From: Limosilactobacillus frumenti DSM 13145
Lineage (GTDB): Bacteria > Bacillota > Bacilli > Lactobacillales > Lactobacillaceae
Assembly (NCBI RefSeq): GCF_001436045.1
Contig: NZ_AZER01000025.1
Coordinates: 1 to 64,000, forward strand
Direction: 5' to 3'
DNA length: 64,000 nucleotides
The first letter of the stretch is position 1, and each line of letters opens with the position of its first letter. Below, piece by piece: positions 8,467 through 16,726 of this stretch. A program made the position numbers and the translations under genes. The notes beneath the pieces are model-generated. The model was not told the DNA's origin, did no database searches, and saw only the letters and a program-made list of their open reading frames with translations.

Positions 8467-9891
8467 CTACTTGTTTTCATCTTCAGCAGCTGCTTTATCA
8501 GCCTTGGCTGTAGCTTCTTCTTCAGCCTTTTGGGCTGCTGGATCAGAGTTAATCTGAGCTTCCATCTTAAGAATATGACGTTCCTTAAATACTAAGTAAA
8601 CTAAGAGGCAGAAGGCAATCCCAGCAGCAACGTAAATCGTAGCAGATGATGCGCCCCAGCCGTAGTGGTCAACCAATTGACCAATTAAGGCCGTAGCAGC
8701 AGTTTCACCAAAGACATACTGGAAGAAGCCCATGAATCCAGTTGAAAGACCAACGGCGTAATTTGGTACCGCTTCGTTAACCATCAATCCAACTAATGAT
8801 AGTGGTGCGTAAATCAGACTTCCCATGATGAAGAGAACAGTTACGATTACAGCATGGTTGTTAGAAGTGAAGTAGGTGATCAGGCAAATGATCATCAGGA
8901 TAACACAGATGAAACAAACCAGTGAACGACGACCCTTCAAAAGGTCAGAAACAGCACCCAAGATGATAACACCTGGAACAGCAGACAATTCGAAGATTCC
9001 GACTAACCATTTAGCCCAATCAACAGAGAATCCTTTGGTTGGCAGGTATGAAGGAATCCATGACATAATCCCATAACGAACAATGTAAATTGACATTGAA
9101 GTTAAGGTAACGGCCCAAACAACCTTGTTGCATAAGATGTTTTGAACCAGAATCTGCCAGAATGACTTGTTAGACAATTCTTGGGCAGTTGAATTACCAT
9201 TTTCATCCAATTCCACGTGGCCAGAATAAACAGCCATGTTTGGCAAGCCGGCAGCTTCTGGACGTTCGGAGTTGATCAGCAGCATGATCGTAGCGATCAC
9301 AGCAGAAACAACTGAGGCGGTCAAGAAGACGGCTGGTAGTGAACCGGAGAATAAGAATGTGGCAATTTGGATACATGCAACACAGGCAAAGGCCCCCGCG
9401 TTGTGGGCAGATGCCCAAACGGCAAAGACAACCCCACGGTGTTTCTTAGCGAACCATAATGAAATTTCACGCTGACAAGCTGGTGCACCCATGGCTTGCG
9501 TAATGGAAATTAAAAGCATTAAGAAAATAATTGCATAGAAGTTCTTCGTGAAAGCCAAAATGGCGTTAAAGAAACAAGATAGGTACAAACCAAATGCTAA
9601 GAAGGTCTTAGTGTTAGCCTTATCAGCTAAACCACCCATGAACAGCTTGGCAACCCCATAACCAATCCCGAAGGTAGACAGAATCAGACCGATTTGACCG
9701 ATACTAAATCCATATTCCTTCATAACTGGCTTCTGTTCAGTCGTAAAGATTAACCGAATAATGTAGTAAGCCAAGTAAGAGAAGCAGGTGGCAATTAAAA
9801 CACCGGCTTGACGGCGTTTATAAGTAGAACTTATTTTGTCCTTTGGTACTAATTTCTCAGCATCCGGGGACGGTTTAAGAAAATGAAACAC
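8467..9891 (-). CDS. MFS transporter, organophosphate:phosphate antiporter (GlpT/UhpT) family
   Basis: A 474-residue, 12-helix transporter. FSYLAYYIIRLIFTTEQKPVM and GIGYGVAKLFMGGLADKANT are landmarks of the GlpT/UhpT branch, which exchange phosphorylated sugars or glycerol-3-P for phosphate; some members are sensors (UhpC). GTG at 9891 is chosen: it lies 9 nt after GGGAG, and it lines up the opening FHFLKP with LSFLKP of the paralogue at 36609, which also starts with GTG. The C-terminus has a charged alanine-rich tail. A cre-like site lies 84 bp upstream. Substrate is not known. Confidence 0.82.
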   Translation of the reverse strand: MFHFLKPSPDAEKLVPKDKISSTYKRRQAGVLIATCFSYLAYYIIRLIFTTEQKPVMKEYGFSIGQIGLILSTFGIGYGVAKLFMGGLADKANTKTFLAFGLYLSCFFNAILAFTKNFYAIIFLMLLISITQAMGAPACQREISLWFAKKHRGVVFAVWASAHNAGAFACVACIQIATFLFSGSLPAVFLTASVVSAVIATIMLLINSERPEAAGLPNMAVYSGHVELDENGNSTAQELSNKSFWQILVQNILCNKVVWAVTLTSMSIYIVRYGIMSWIPSYLPTKGFSVDWAKWLVGIFELSAVPGVIILGAVSDLLKGRRSLVCFICVILMIICLITYFTSNNHAVIVTVLFIMGSLIYAPLSLVGLMVNEAVPNYAVGLSTGFMGFFQYVFGETAATALIGQLVDHYGWGASSATIYVAAGIAFCLLVYLVFKERHILKMEAQINSDPAAQKAEEEATAKADKAAAEDENK

Positions 9892-9974
9892 TCCAAACAA
9901 CTCCCTTGTTATAACGTTGAGTAGGTAATTCCTACATCACAAGTTTTATTATATTTGATTTTCAGTAAAATTTA

Positions 9975-10047
9975 AAGAAGCGCTTACATTTTTACTAGAC
10001 AAAAATGAACCAATTTGAACAATATCGCATGGCAGTTTCAAATTGGT
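9975..10047 (-). promoter_or_regulatory. cre-like site and upstream hairpin
   Basis: AAGAAGCGCTTACA (9975-9988; minus TGTAAGCGCTTCTT) resembles a cre box before the transporter gene. The hairpin 10009-10020 with 10035-10047, followed on the minus strand by a T run (plus 10001-10005), probably ends the EamA transcript. The rest of 9892-10192 shows no gene. Confidence 0.5.
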
Positions 10048-10192
10048 CTAATAATTTAAAAGTGTCTCATTAGTCGTGATACCAGCATTATTGATAGCTG
10101 ATTAAATATCATTATTGCAAAAGGTTCATTATATTATGAGCAGTTATTTAATTCCGAAAAAAATATTTAAATTTCTTTAACGATCGATTTTA

Positions 10193-11122
10193 CTAATTCC
10201 ATGGCTCCTTTTTTGTTAAATGATGCAATCCCGGAATCCGGTCCATTGGAATAGCCTGAATAACTGTTGTCAGCAAAATCAATACTGAGCCAAACACCGC
10301 TGCCACTGTGAGTCGTGTCCCTAGTAACGTCACCGCCAGCAAAGTGGCCACTAATGGTTCAAAAGCTGACAAGATCCCCGTTACGGCTGGCGAAATGTAG
10401 CGCATACTTTGCAAAAACATGGTATACGAGAACATGGTCCCGCCGACAATAATGTAGGCAATCAGTAACCAGCCCAACAAATCCAAGTGGGGTACTGGAT
10501 GAATAAACAATTCTGGTATAATACAAACTCCTGCTAGGAGCATGGCAAATCCACACACAGCAAGAGCATCGAAGTGTTCAAGCAATGGTCGTGGCAATAA
10601 AGTATACAATGCGGCCGCAACGGCGCACCAAACACCCCACAAAATTGCCCGCGGTGTTAGTGTCAAGGTATTCAAATGCCCGCCAGTCACAAGATAAAAT
10701 GTCCCAATTAATGCAACAACAACGGAAATATTGTCTAATCGACTTGGCCAATGGCGTTCTGCGATTGCTAACCACACAATAATAATGACCGGTTGCAAAT
10801 ACTGAATCACCGTCGCAGTCGGCGCATTACTATATTTAACTGCCAAAAAATAAGAAATCTGTGAGTTGAGCATCCCAAAAACGGCAAACATGACTAAATA
10901 AAAAATATTTTTCTTATTAGTTGCCAATGCCCGTACCTGGTGAGGTGCCTTATAAGTACTCCATAATAACAACAATGCACCAGCTAGTAAAAGCCGCATT
11001 GCCGCTAACCAATTGGTGTTAATGTCCGTTCTAGAAAACAGGTACTGAGCAGCCGCTCCAGAACCACCCCATAAAGAAGCCCCACCAGCTGCTAATAAGA
11101 CTCCTTTCATTTTTCGTGACAT
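10193..11122 (-). CDS. EamA/DMT-family metabolite transporter
   Basis: A 309-residue protein with ten predicted helices made of two EamA halves; the first has GASLWGGSGAAAQYLF and PTATVIQYLQPVIIIVWLA, the second YISPAVTGILSAFEPLVATLLA. These are landmarks of drug/metabolite transporters of the RhaT/YdcZ-like group that export amino acids or other metabolites. ATG 11122 follows AAAGGG. It stands alone between a small peptide gene and the transporter at 8467. Substrate is unknown. Confidence 0.85.
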   Translation of the reverse strand: MSRKMKGVLLAAGGASLWGGSGAAAQYLFSRTDINTNWLAAMRLLLAGALLLLWSTYKAPHQVRALATNKKNIFYLVMFAVFGMLNSQISYFLAVKYSNAPTATVIQYLQPVIIIVWLAIAERHWPSRLDNISVVVALIGTFYLVTGGHLNTLTLTPRAILWGVWCAVAAALYTLLPRPLLEHFDALAVCGFAMLLAGVCIIPELFIHPVPHLDLLGWLLIAYIIVGGTMFSYTMFLQSMRYISPAVTGILSAFEPLVATLLAVTLLGTRLTVAAVFGSVLILLTTVIQAIPMDRIPGLHHLTKKEPWN

Positions 11123-11355
11123 ACTTATTCGCCCTTTCGTTTAACTCTGATAACTTAATTTAACATCACCTCCCAGCAAATGGCCATATGAAAGCCTTTG
11201 ATATTTAAAAAATTAACTTTTTGAAAAGAGCTAAGACAATGATTATGTAACCGGTTTCATTCTCTGAGCATTTGTTAATAAAAATGGCGAATTTTTAAGA
11301 AAATCGCTCACTAAAAGCTTATGCAATTATTATCATCATAATGAATAAAAGCTGT

Positions 11356-11361
11356 TATAAT
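11356..11361 (+). promoter_or_regulatory. Extended -10 promoter of a small peptide gene
   Basis: TGTTATAAT gives an extended -10 (TATAAT at 11356-11361) without a clear -35. It lies 65 bp before the ribosome binding site of the 30-codon ORF. The remaining part of 11123-11426 shows no other gene. Confidence 0.55.
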
Positions 11362-11426
11362 ACACTGTGGAGGGGTTAATAAGAACCCAATTATTTTCCA
11401 GATTATGTTAAAAGGAGTTGTTCAAT

Positions 11427-11519
11427 ATGATGTCTGCTATGAGTAATGTTATTGCCTTAATTAGTTTCGTGGCCCTGATTATTGCGACAAGCGCCCACAT
11501 AATGAACAATCGGGCTTAA
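11427..11519 (+). CDS. Small hydrophobic peptide, 30 residues
   Basis: An ORF of 30 codons with ATG at 11427 (a second ATG at 11430) after AAAGGAG, ending in TAA. It starts MMSAMSNVIALISFVALI and ends HIMNNRA. One hydrophobic helix spans residues 7-23. It has its own extended -10 promoter and a perfect terminator 25 bp downstream, so it is a single-gene unit, not a chance ORF. I do not recognise the family. Size and layout recall holin-like or type I toxin peptides, but the usual lysine-rich tail is missing and no antisense RNA promoter is evident. A membrane small protein is all that can be said. Confidence 0.6.
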   Translation: MMSAMSNVIALISFVALIIATSAHIMNNRA

Positions 11520-11543
11520 GCAATTATTTTAATGGTTTTATTC

Positions 11544-11580
11544 AAAAAAGCGATGAGGTAAATTACCTCATCGCTTTTTT
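11544..11580. terminator. Strong bidirectional terminator
   Basis: A perfect 17-bp stem (11544-11560 with 11564-11580) with A and T tracts, between the small peptide gene and the convergent PAP2 gene. Confidence 0.9.
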
Positions 11581-11587
11581 GGTATTA

Positions 11588-12091
11588 CTAATGATAACTA
11601 ATAACAATAAAGAGCATTGCACCAGCCAACAGTCCACACAAGGCCCCGACAATCACGTCACGTGGGTAGTGAACACCACCGATAACCCTGATAAACGCCA
11701 AAGTAAGTGCTAACCCTAACAATATTAACCCTAGCCACCACTGAATTAACCACACACATAGCGCAATCATTACTGCTGAAAAAACGTGGCGGGAAGGCAT
11801 TGATTCCCCCCGCCCCTCACGAGGAATTAACGGTTTAATTGGCCACTTTTCATATGGCCGTGCATAGTTTAATTGTCTGCGAACAATGGATAATAGGACA
11901 AAACTGCCACCGGGTATGACAATGAATGGCCACAAAGATTGTGGAGCGATAATCAGCCACAACAGCAAGCTAAAATATGCGATGTACATGACCCACACAA
12001 TGAGTGTGTTGGACCAAATTAACATTTTATGAGCAGTAGGATGGCCATTAAACCAGGAAGAAATTTGCGAATAAATTTGTTGATAGTTCAT
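11588..12091 (-). CDS. PAP2-family membrane phosphatase
   Basis: A 167-residue membrane protein with the three acid-phosphatase motifs: RRQLNYARP (for KxxxxxxRP), MPSRHVFSA (PSRH in place of PSGH) and RVIGGVHYPRD (SRxxxxxHxxxD type). The catalytic histidines and the aspartate are kept. Such proteins dephosphorylate lipid phosphates, including undecaprenyl pyrophosphate, at the outer membrane face. ATG 12091 lies 1 bp after the stop of the aldo/keto reductase gene, so the two are cotranscribed. The exact lipid substrate is not known. Confidence 0.87.
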   Translation of the reverse strand: MNYQQIYSQISSWFNGHPTAHKMLIWSNTLIVWVMYIAYFSLLLWLIIAPQSLWPFIVIPGGSFVLLSIVRRQLNYARPYEKWPIKPLIPREGRGESMPSRHVFSAVMIALCVWLIQWWLGLILLGLALTLAFIRVIGGVHYPRDVIVGALCGLLAGAMLFIVISYH

Positions 12092-12092
12092 C

Positions 12093-13046
12093 TTATGGCA
12101 ATGTGTTTCCGGCAGCCAGATACAGGTCGTACCATTCCTGGTTTGTCAAAGTAATGTCACTTCCGGCCGCACTATCTTTAATGTGTTCAGGGTTCATTGT
12201 ACCAATCAGGACTTGCATGTGCGCAGGATGTTTCAAGATCCATGCCACAGCAATGGCATTCTTGCTGACATGATATTTAGCAGCTAACTCACCGAGCTTA
12301 TCATTTAACTCGGGGAACTTAGGACTATTAATGAAAGTCCCCGCAAAAGTCCCGTACTGGAATGGCGACCATGTTTGGATAGTTATCCGGCGCAAGCGCG
12401 TGTATTCAATCAGCCCCCCATCATGGTTAACGGAACCATCATCCGTCATGTTTGTGTGCAGACCATAGTCGATCATCCCCGTATGTCCCAAACCAAACTG
12501 AACTTGGTCCACTAGAAGGTGTTGGTTAACTGCCTGCTGTAAAAGGGCAATTTGTTGCGGGTTAAAGTTGGAAACCCCAAACCGACGGACCTTACCACTA
12601 GCTTCCAATTGGTCAAATGCTTCAGCAATTTGTTCTGGTTCCATGAGTGGATCCGGGCGGTGAATGGCTAATAAGTCTAAGTAATCAATCCCCATCCGCT
12701 GGAGAATCCCATCAACGGCTTTTAATAGGTGATTCTTCGATGAATCATAACGGGTAATCTTATTATCAGCGTTCGCAAATAACCCCGCCTTGGATTGAAT
12801 AAAGAAGTCCTCACGATGAAGACCACTTTGCTTAAACGCCTGGCCAAAGTGAATTTCAGATGAACCCCGTCCTAATTCCGGGTCATTACCGTAAATATCT
12901 GCAGAATCAATGTAATTAATTCCTGCTTCATGAGCTGCTTGAAGGGCTAACGTTGACTTTTCAACAGACAAGGTCCCCATTCGCATTATCCCTAGTGCAA
13001 TATTTGATACAGGCAGATTAGTGCCACCAAGTTTAACTGTTTTCAT
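12093..13046 (-). CDS. Aldo/keto reductase
   Basis: A 317-residue NADPH-type aldo/keto reductase with the TIM-barrel signatures: the IDSADIYGNDPELG region with catalytic Asp and Tyr, QSKAGL with the lysine, LLAIHRPDPL with the histidine, and the C-terminal VAWILKHPAHMQVLIGTMNP cofactor region. It resembles the YdhF group of oxidoreductases. ATG 13046 follows GAGGAA. It heads a two-gene unit with the PAP2 gene. Physiological substrate is unknown; such enzymes reduce aldehydes and ketones in the cytoplasm. Confidence 0.9.
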   Translation of the reverse strand: MKTVKLGGTNLPVSNIALGIMRMGTLSVEKSTLALQAAHEAGINYIDSADIYGNDPELGRGSSEIHFGQAFKQSGLHREDFFIQSKAGLFANADNKITRYDSSKNHLLKAVDGILQRMGIDYLDLLAIHRPDPLMEPEQIAEAFDQLEASGKVRRFGVSNFNPQQIALLQQAVNQHLLVDQVQFGLGHTGMIDYGLHTNMTDDGSVNHDGGLIEYTRLRRITIQTWSPFQYGTFAGTFINSPKFPELNDKLGELAAKYHVSKNAIAVAWILKHPAHMQVLIGTMNPEHIKDSAAGSDITLTNQEWYDLYLAAGNTLP

Positions 13047-13178
13047 ACCATTATTCCTCGCTTAACGAGCATAATTAATTAGTTCCACTGATTATTGTAC
13101 AATAGATTAAACGAAGCGAATGCGTTAATCATGTATTGGTTCAATTAGACACAGATCGTTAAAATTGTCTAATTTTGA

Positions 13179-13275
13179 TTGACGCCGGCTTAACTTATGC
13201 TAAGATTGAAGACAGGTAGCGATTAACTACCTGCTTACTTACATGAAGGACTACGATTTTTCGTGGTCCTTTTTT
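13179..13275 (+). ncRNA. Candidate small RNA with own promoter and terminator
   Basis: TTGACG (13179-13184), 16 bp, TAAGAT (13201-13206) could start a transcript near 13213. It would carry two hairpins: CAGGTAG/CTACCTG (13214-13232) and AAGGACTACG/CGTGGTCCTT (13246-13255 with 13262-13271) ending in TTTTTT, an intrinsic terminator. No ORF fits in this 60-nt span. It sits between the divergent reductase and hydrolase genes, so the terminator has no other transcript to end. Function unknown. Confidence 0.5.
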
Positions 13276-13340
13276 GTTGAGCTATAATGTGATTAGTAAT
13301 GATTAAATATATAAAATAATGACTCTGGGGGCGCATAATA

Positions 13341-13892
13341 ATGACAACCGTTTATTTAATTCACGGCACTTCTACTAAGGATGACGACTGGTTCCCTTGG
13401 CTTGAGCAGGCCGCTAAACCGTCCATTAAAGTAAAACGGCTAACCCTGCCCAACCCTTTCAATCCAAAGCAAGATGAATGGGCAGCCGCTGTTAACCAGC
13501 AGATCCCTGCTCAAGATGGGGTCACCATCATTGCTCATAGTCTGGGTTGTATTACCGCTCTTCGTTTCGTAGAACAGCACCAGATTAGTAATGTTAATTT
13601 AATCTTGGTCGGTGCCTTTGCAGAACCACTACCTACTTATCCAGAACTGGATAATTTTATGACACCACGTCCTGATTATTCGCAGATCAAAGATAAAATT
13701 GCCCAAGCAACTGTCATCACCGCACAAAATGACCCTATCGCCCCTTATCAATATGCGGTGGCCGTTGCTAATAGCATCAATGCCAAACTTTTACTCCGGC
13801 CAACTGGTGGCCATTTCTTATCAAGTGACGGTTATCAAGAATTTCCATTAGTGTTGGATGAATTACAAGATATGGTTAATGATGAGGGATAA
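13341..13892 (+). CDS. Alpha/beta hydrolase (RBBP9/YdeN family)
   Basis: A 183-residue cytoplasmic serine hydrolase. Opening VYLIHGTS carries the oxyanion HG; the nucleophile elbow is IIAHSLGC (Ser in AHSLG), the acid lies in AQNDPIAP and the histidine in GGHFLSSDG, so the catalytic triad is complete. Size and motif order match RBBP9/YdeN esterase-like proteins. It begins with ATG at 13341 and is followed 2 bp later by a secreted protein gene, so both are probably one operon. Substrate unknown. Confidence 0.87.
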   Translation: MTTVYLIHGTSTKDDDWFPWLEQAAKPSIKVKRLTLPNPFNPKQDEWAAAVNQQIPAQDGVTIIAHSLGCITALRFVEQHQISNVNLILVGAFAEPLPTYPELDNFMTPRPDYSQIKDKIAQATVITAQNDPIAPYQYAVAVANSINAKLLLRPTGGHFLSSDGYQEFPLVLDELQDMVNDEG

Positions 13893-13894
13893 AA

Positions 13895-14416
13895 ATGAGA
13901 CAAATTAAATTAATGCTGGTCTGCATTTGTGCTTTGATCGGCATCAGTATGGGAAATTGTCAAGCAAATGCCATGAAGCAAAGCGACTTAAACAATCACG
14001 TTTATATTGTGACAATGATTAATGCCAACGCCTACCGAACGGAACACCAATACGCTTTCTTTGATCAACATGGGCGCGCAACGTATGTCAACGTTGAAGA
14101 CATTGATAGCCACAGTAATCCAGTAGTGGATGCGCACGCAAACAAAGAAGAGCAGGCTGCTCCCGAAAAGATTCGCCATCTGCTCAATCGGCCACGCTAT
14201 TTGAATCGACAGGCCACAAAGAATGTCTTTACCATTCAGCGTAATAATAAAATGCGGATTAATAACGGAAAACTTCAGCCTAAGCCAGCGGGCAAATTAG
14301 ACGACCACGCTAACCCGCATGACTTCACCGTTACTTATTCTGATAATGATCAAAAGTACACCAGTGTACAGTTCAAACTAGCGCCTAAGACCTACCAGTA
14401 TCATTGGATTAAGTAA
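13895..14416 (+). CDS. Secreted protein of unknown function
   Basis: A 173-residue protein with a typical signal peptide (basic MRQIK, hydrophobic LMLVCICALIGISMG, likely cleavage after NCQANA at residue 26). The mature part is hydrophilic, rich in Asn and His, with no cysteine and no anchor, so it should be released or wall-associated. No known domain is recognised. It directly follows the hydrolase gene and ends before a strong terminator. Confidence 0.65.
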   Translation: MRQIKLMLVCICALIGISMGNCQANAMKQSDLNNHVYIVTMINANAYRTEHQYAFFDQHGRATYVNVEDIDSHSNPVVDAHANKEEQAAPEKIRHLLNRPRYLNRQATKNVFTIQRNNKMRINNGKLQPKPAGKLDDHANPHDFTVTYSDNDQKYTSVQFKLAPKTYQYHWIK

Positions 14417-14418
14417 TT

Positions 14419-14458
14419 AAAAACGGGTCAGGATAATGATTGTCCTGACTCGTTTTTT
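14419..14458. terminator. Bidirectional intrinsic terminator
   Basis: A 15-bp stem, AAAAACGGGTCAGGA (14419-14433) with 14443-14457, with one G-T pair, between convergent genes. Confidence 0.88.
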
Positions 14459-14461
14459 ATC

Positions 14462-15025
14462 TTAGCCAACAACTTCAACTTTTGTACCGGTGGGTAAGTT
14501 ATGCTCCATCCATTGGGCATCTGGAATCGAAAGGCAAACACATCCAGGAGAGCTGGGTGCTTTTCCAAGCTTAGCCGCATCATCTTTTAAATAATGATGT
14601 GGCCGCTGGTCTGTGACAACGGAGTGAAACATATAGTCGCCGTTCCAGGAAATACAATAGTTAGCCCCTAAACCAAGACTTGGATTATACACGCGATCTT
14701 TGCGAATATTTTGAACATGAAAGGTGCCTGTGGGCGTCACACTCTGTTTCTTACCAGAAGCATTGTTCTTTTTGTAAATGCCAGCTGAACTATACATGGT
14801 ATAGAGTAATTTAGATCCATCATAGATATAAGTGCGGTTGTGTTTCAAATCCACTTTAATCCACAGATTCTTCGCCTGTTTAACATCAGGATAAGCAACC
14901 GTTTCTGAGGACTTATGCCAATCAATGGGTGTTCGCATATGCTGAGCATGGGTACTAGCTGATGCTCCAACCGACATCAATAACACAGCAACTAATGTGA
15001 TCCAGCCACGTAATAAGGACTTCAT
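14462..15025 (-). CDS. L,D-transpeptidase (YkuD domain), exported
   Basis: A 187-residue protein with an N-terminal signal or anchor (MKSLLRGWITLVAVLLMSVG) and a C-terminal YkuD catalytic domain from about residue 50 (KNLWIKVDLKHNRTYIYDG). YMFHSVVTD carries the conserved histidine and SSPGCVCLSI the catalytic cysteine. The usual motif is SHGCVR; here His is Pro and Arg is Cys, giving a CVC pair. Such enzymes make or modify peptidoglycan cross-links, or anchor proteins, outside the cell. Whether this variant remains active is uncertain. Confidence 0.82.
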   Translation of the reverse strand: MKSLLRGWITLVAVLLMSVGASASTHAQHMRTPIDWHKSSETVAYPDVKQAKNLWIKVDLKHNRTYIYDGSKLLYTMYSSAGIYKKNNASGKKQSVTPTGTFHVQNIRKDRVYNPSLGLGANYCISWNGDYMFHSVVTDQRPHHYLKDDAAKLGKAPSSPGCVCLSIPDAQWMEHNLPTGTKVEVVG

Positions 15026-15093
15026 TCAGTTATCTTTCCTCTCAAATAAGTTACCTTTCTACTGTACTACTTTTTAGCCCATTTGGATAATCT

Positions 15094-15132
15094 AAAAGCG
15101 TGACCGCAGTAAATAACTGTGATCACGCTTTG
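15094..15132. terminator. Probable imperfect terminator hairpin
   Basis: AAAGCGTGACCGCAGT pairs with ACTGTGATCACGCTTT with two imperfect positions. It is downstream of the YfcC gene on the minus strand; the T tract is poor. Confidence 0.5.
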
Positions 15133-15200
15133 TGTTAATGATGAGTGTTGAAGAAAAACTAGAGTGCATAATGCAACATAATCAAAACAGTTTTCCACGC

Positions 15201-16715
15201 TCACATCATTGTCAATATTGCTAAATATACACAGGTAACGAAGAACAGCAAGAGGATAAACTTATAGACCCACTTCCAGTAAATGGTAATTGGGATCCGT
15301 GACAGGGCCAGTGCCCCGACGAGCATCCCCGCTGTTGGTGTTACGGCAGTAATCAATCCAGTTGCGGCCTGGTAAGAAGTGACCAGAACACTGCCATCAA
15401 CATGGGCAAAGTGAGCTAACGACCCCATGATGCCCATTGTCGCCGCTGCTAGGCCAGAACTAGATGGAATCAAGAATGACAAAATAATGAAGAAAATAAA
15501 TGCTAAGATAATAAACGCTGCTTTTGGCATCCCACCAAGTGACAATTCACCCCAGTGGAGGATCGTCCCAGTAATCTTACCGTTGTTCATTACAACCTGG
15601 ATTCCCCGGGCAACCGCAACAATAATCGCAACGTTCAATAATTCACCCATTCCTTTCATGAAGGAATCAATAAAATCAGCCTCTTTAATGTGGCCAACGA
15701 ACATAATTACGACCGACATAAACAGGAAGAGCATCGTAATTTCGTTAAAGTACCAACTACCTAGTGCTGTCATGTCAGCACCCAAGAAATTACCAAGGAA
15801 TGGTACGCTGGTTAACCACTTGGTAAAGGCATCAAAGAATGTCCATGACTTATTAATACTCGTCCATGGCACTAATCCCACAATCATGATGATGAATGTC
15901 AGGGCAAAGACCCATAAAACATGCTTTTGAACCTTAGTTAATGGCTTGGGCTTACTACTCCGTTCCTCCACTTCGAAAAACTTCATATCAGCCTTTCGTT
16001 GTTTATAAACTAAAGACTTGGTCGGGTCTTTCTTGATCTTGTCAGCATAGTGGATAACAAAGGCAATCGTCAAAGCGGTCACGATCACTAATAAGATAAT
16101 CCGTGAACCCAGACCCGATCCGGGAGAAATTTTAATAATTCCGGAAGCAACCCCTGTTGAGAATGGATTCACCGTTGATGCTAAGTCCCCAACCCGGGTT
16201 CCCAATAAAATAATTCCGGCCGCAACCAAGGAGTCATAACCAACCCCCATCATGATCGGCACAATTAGCGGGAAAAATGCTAAGGTTTCTTCACCCATCC
16301 CGTAAGTTGAACCACCAATAGCAAAAATGATAGTCAAAATAACAATTAATCGTTTTTCATGCCCCTTGGAGTTCGTAACGATGGAACGAATCCCATCATC
16401 CAGAGCACCAGTCTTATTGACGACTCCTAAGAAACCACCAATAACCAGAATGAAGAGGGCAATATCAATGGCACCCGTCGTAGCCTTGTTACCAATCATT
16501 CCAATTACGGGCGCCATGAAGACATCCCAAATACCTTGAGGATGGGCGGCAACTGTATGATAGGTCCCGGAAATCATGTTCCCGGCGGAATCAACTTTAT
16601 ACTCACCAGCTGGTACAATCCATGTCAAAATGGCAATCAGCACAATCAGCATAAACAGGATTGTAAACGCCGACGGCATATGAAATTTATGTTTTGGTTT
16701 TGTCTGATTCTCCAT
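15201..16715 (-). CDS. YfcC-family (DcuC/ArcD-like) membrane transporter
   Basis: A 504-residue protein with about 12 helices. WIVPAGEY near the N-terminus, the GGSTYGMGEETLAFFPLI segment and the closing PSSSGLAAATMGIMG and TPTAGMLVGAL segments place it in the YfcC/C4-dicarboxylate carrier superfamily, whose members move dicarboxylates, amino acids or peptides. It lies 11 bp after the M20 peptidase gene, so the two form an operon; the likely job is uptake of a small peptide or N-acyl amino acid that the peptidase then hydrolyses. That link is inference from context. ATG 16715 follows GAGGTG. Confidence 0.85.
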   Translation of the reverse strand: MENQTKPKHKFHMPSAFTILFMLIVLIAILTWIVPAGEYKVDSAGNMISGTYHTVAAHPQGIWDVFMAPVIGMIGNKATTGAIDIALFILVIGGFLGVVNKTGALDDGIRSIVTNSKGHEKRLIVILTIIFAIGGSTYGMGEETLAFFPLIVPIMMGVGYDSLVAAGIILLGTRVGDLASTVNPFSTGVASGIIKISPGSGLGSRIILLVIVTALTIAFVIHYADKIKKDPTKSLVYKQRKADMKFFEVEERSSKPKPLTKVQKHVLWVFALTFIIMIVGLVPWTSINKSWTFFDAFTKWLTSVPFLGNFLGADMTALGSWYFNEITMLFLFMSVVIMFVGHIKEADFIDSFMKGMGELLNVAIIVAVARGIQVVMNNGKITGTILHWGELSLGGMPKAAFIILAFIFFIILSFLIPSSSGLAAATMGIMGSLAHFAHVDGSVLVTSYQAATGLITAVTPTAGMLVGALALSRIPITIYWKWVYKFILLLFFVTCVYLAILTMM

Positions 16716-16726
16716 CCATAGTCACC

